Source: a bacterium (GTDB lineage Bacteria > Patescibacteriota > Patescibacteriia > Patescibacteriales > JAGXOH01). Taken from it: a DNA stretch of 5,236 nt. The DNA lies in the NCBI GenBank assembly GCA_021106995.1, contig JAIOTG010000082.1, forward strand, positions 1 to 5,236, in the 5' to 3' direction. Under the pieces are notes generated by a model. It did not search any database. It saw only the letters and a program-made list of their open reading frames with translations, and was not told the origin of the DNA. A program made the translations under genes and the position numbers. Of this stretch, positions 3,601-5,236 are shown in pieces (positions within the stretch are counted from its first letter, which is position 1; every line of letters begins with the position of its first letter).

Positions 3601-5236
3601 ATGGTTAGCCCATTTATTCAAAAAAAATCAAATACCAAACTAAAGATTTCAGAGAATGCCAAGGATTTATTTAGGGCGGTTTATTGGGATCAAAACCAAT
3701 CAGATCAAGACTCGGATAATATTCCTAAAATAAGAGTTTCTGAGCTCATATCTAAGATGGCTTTTTATTATGAAAAGATAAGAAATTCCGTTGATTATAA
3801 TGAAGAATATTTACTTAGAAAAAATTCTATTTCTAGAATTTTAAAGAGGCAAATAGTAATAGAGGGGATGCTTAAGACCTCAAAGAGCGAAGAATTGTCC
3901 AGGCATCTTTTAGTTGAGCTTATTAGAGCCGGATATTTACCCAATAACAAGGTCCCGGAGGCAAGAATTGAGGAGATAAGCCAAATAATAGAAAAATATA
4001 TTAAATTAAGAAATTATGTTCTTCCTAAACTTGGTTATTCTTTGAATTTTAATTTTAAAAACAGTAAAGATAAAAATAATAAAAAGGGAGAAGAAAGAAA
4101 CGAATTTAATAATTGGACTATCTCTTTGGCAGCTAGTGAAATTGAAGCGACATTGGGACGGGACAAGGTTAAAGATACGGTTGTGGTAAATTTGTACCAG
4201 TATTTAGTTAAAAACATTAAATTAGAGGGAGAGTCTGTTTTTGAGCGTGATTTAAATATCCAGATTTATTTAGGAATTCACCGTAGTTATTTGAAATTTG
4301 ATAAAGATATGCTCTCTCTTATTTTGTTTAAATATTTTAATTCTAAATGGAGTGATCCATCAAGTGGGGACATAGAAGAGATTGCAAAAAATATCACTTC
4401 TTTGCGTCAGGCTATTGATAAGCAATTAGAACATCCTCTTTCTAAACAAATAAATAAAGTAATTAATCGTTACAATGTTTTTTTAACTATTTTAGTAGAT
4501 ATAATAAAAGAAGATCCTGTCGGTGTTTATAATACTATAAAAAGTGACCCCGCTAAATTTCCCGAGTTAATTAAAAAGGCTTTTAATAAAAAATATAAAA
4601 ATAGAAAAAATAAACTTTGGCGAGCTGCTGTTAGAAGTATTATTTATATTTTTCTTACTAAATCAGTTTTTGTAATTTTATTAGAAGTACCGGCCACTCA
4701 GTGGCTAGGTCAAAAAATGGACCCTTTGTCCCTGGCTATAAATATTGCCTTCCCTCCATTTTTACTTTTCTTAGTGGTTTTCTTTACACGTATTTCGTCA
4801 GATCAAAATACTAAAAAAATTATTGAAGGTGTTGAAGAAGTCGCTTTTAAAGAGAAAGAGAGGGGCGAGCCGATTCTTTTGCGCCGCCCTGTTAAAAGAA
4901 GGAACGTTGTAAGTTTTGTCTTTAATCTTTTTTACACCGCAACTTTTTTTATTACTTTTGGTTCGGTTGTTTGGATTTTAAGGCAAATTAATTTTAATTG
5001 GGTTAGTGTTATTATATTTTTATTCTTCCTTGCTTTTGTTAGTTTCTTTGCTATTAGAATTAGAAAAACTACTAAAGAATTTTTAGTGGTAGAGCCTCGT
5101 GAAAATATTGTTACTTTTTTTGTTGATTTTTTCTCAATACCGATTATAGCAGTAGGAAAATGGCTTTCTCAGAAGTTTTCTCGTATTAATGTTTTTGTTT
5201 TCTTCCTGGATTTTATAATAGAAGCCCCGTTTAAAG
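3601..5236 (+). CDS. Large multi-pass membrane protein of unknown function, N-terminal 545 residues
   Basis: The frame is open from the ATG at 3601 to the right edge, so the gene is incomplete. An in-frame TAA at 3586-3588 leaves this ATG as the natural start; it lacks a Shine-Dalgarno site and may depend on coupling to the lipoprotein gene. Residues 1-340 are soluble, charged and mostly helical, with a Lys/Asn/Glu-rich linker at about 152-170. Then come four likely membrane spans: about 345-362, 378-396, 438-460 and 466-485, with a further hydrophobic, perhaps amphipathic, stretch at 502-518 and another at 531-541. Basic segments before span 1 (KNRKNKLWR, 334-341), between spans 2 and 3 (LLRRPVKRRN, 426-435) and after span 4 (RIRKTTK, 486-492) place the long N-terminal domain in the cytoplasm. 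I see no nucleotide-binding, protease or glycosyltransferase motif. The layout fits an envelope protein with a cytoplasmic sensing or scaffold domain, but function is unknown. Confidence 0.85.
   Translation, partial: MVSPFIQKKSNTKLKISENAKDLFRAVYWDQNQSDQDSDNIPKIRVSELISKMAFYYEKIRNSVDYNEEYLLRKNSISRILKRQIVIEGMLKTSKSEELSRHLLVELIRAGYLPNNKVPEARIEEISQIIEKYIKLRNYVLPKLGYSLNFNFKNSKDKNNKKGEERNEFNNWTISLAASEIEATLGRDKVKDTVVVNLYQYLVKNIKLEGESVFERDLNIQIYLGIHRSYLKFDKDMLSLILFKYFNSKWSDPSSGDIEEIAKNITSLRQAIDKQLEHPLSKQINKVINRYNVFLTILVDIIKEDPVGVYNTIKSDPAKFPELIKKAFNKKYKNRKNKLWRAAVRSIIYIFLTKSVFVILLEVPATQWLGQKMDPLSLAINIAFPPFLLFLVVFFTRISSDQNTKKIIEGVEEVAFKEKERGEPILLRRPVKRRNVVSFVFNLFYTATFFITFGSVVWILRQINFNWVSVIIFLFFLAFVSFFAIRIRKTTKEFLVVEPRENIVTFFVDFFSIPIIAVGKWLSQKFSRINVFVFFLDFIIEAPFK

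Noticed and set aside
4035..4217. Minus-strand open frame of 60 codons
   Set aside because: It is antisense to the long membrane-protein frame and looks hydrophobic only because of that frame's Lys/Asn-rich codons.
1..5236. UGA recoding, as in some Patescibacteria
   Set aside because: All observed stops are TAA at expected protein ends, and the known proteins have normal length under the standard code.

Overview
The window is AT-rich (about 30% GC by eye) and looks like the chromosome of a small-genome bacterium. The best guess is a member of the Candidate Phyla Radiation (Patescibacteria). This rests on compact gene packing, very lysine- and asparagine-rich proteins, ribosomal genes without Shine-Dalgarno sites, and a large membrane protein of no family I can name. 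It is an inference from style, not from a phylogenetic marker. All six stop codons in the window are TAA and the known proteins are full length under the standard code, so nothing suggests UGA recoding.

Left part (1-976): the 5' part of rarA, an AAA+ ATPase of replication-fork maintenance, runs leftward off the window. Divergent from it is a 107-residue cysteine-containing protein of unknown function. It carries its own promoter, a perfect dyad between promoter and ribosome binding site, the only strong Shine-Dalgarno sequence in the window, and a terminator that can work in both directions.

Centre (993-3034, minus strand): a compact secE-nusG-rplK-rplA operon (protein export channel, transcription elongation factor, ribosomal proteins L11 and L1). 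It is driven by a near-consensus promoter at 3034-3006 and ends at the shared terminator. The usual continuation, rplJ-rplL-rpoB-rpoC, is absent here. The spacers before rplA and before rplK can each fold into two helices joined by an asymmetric internal loop or bulge. That is the general shape of known L1 autoregulatory sites, and the rplA one is the most interesting signal in the window.

Right part (3066-5236, plus strand): a divergent gene pair, a small lipoprotein followed 7 bp later by a large multi-pass membrane protein that runs off the right edge. Neither belongs to a family I recognise. Their spacing suggests co-transcription and a joint role at the cell envelope.

No tRNA, rRNA, CRISPR array, insertion sequence or sign of recent transfer was seen.
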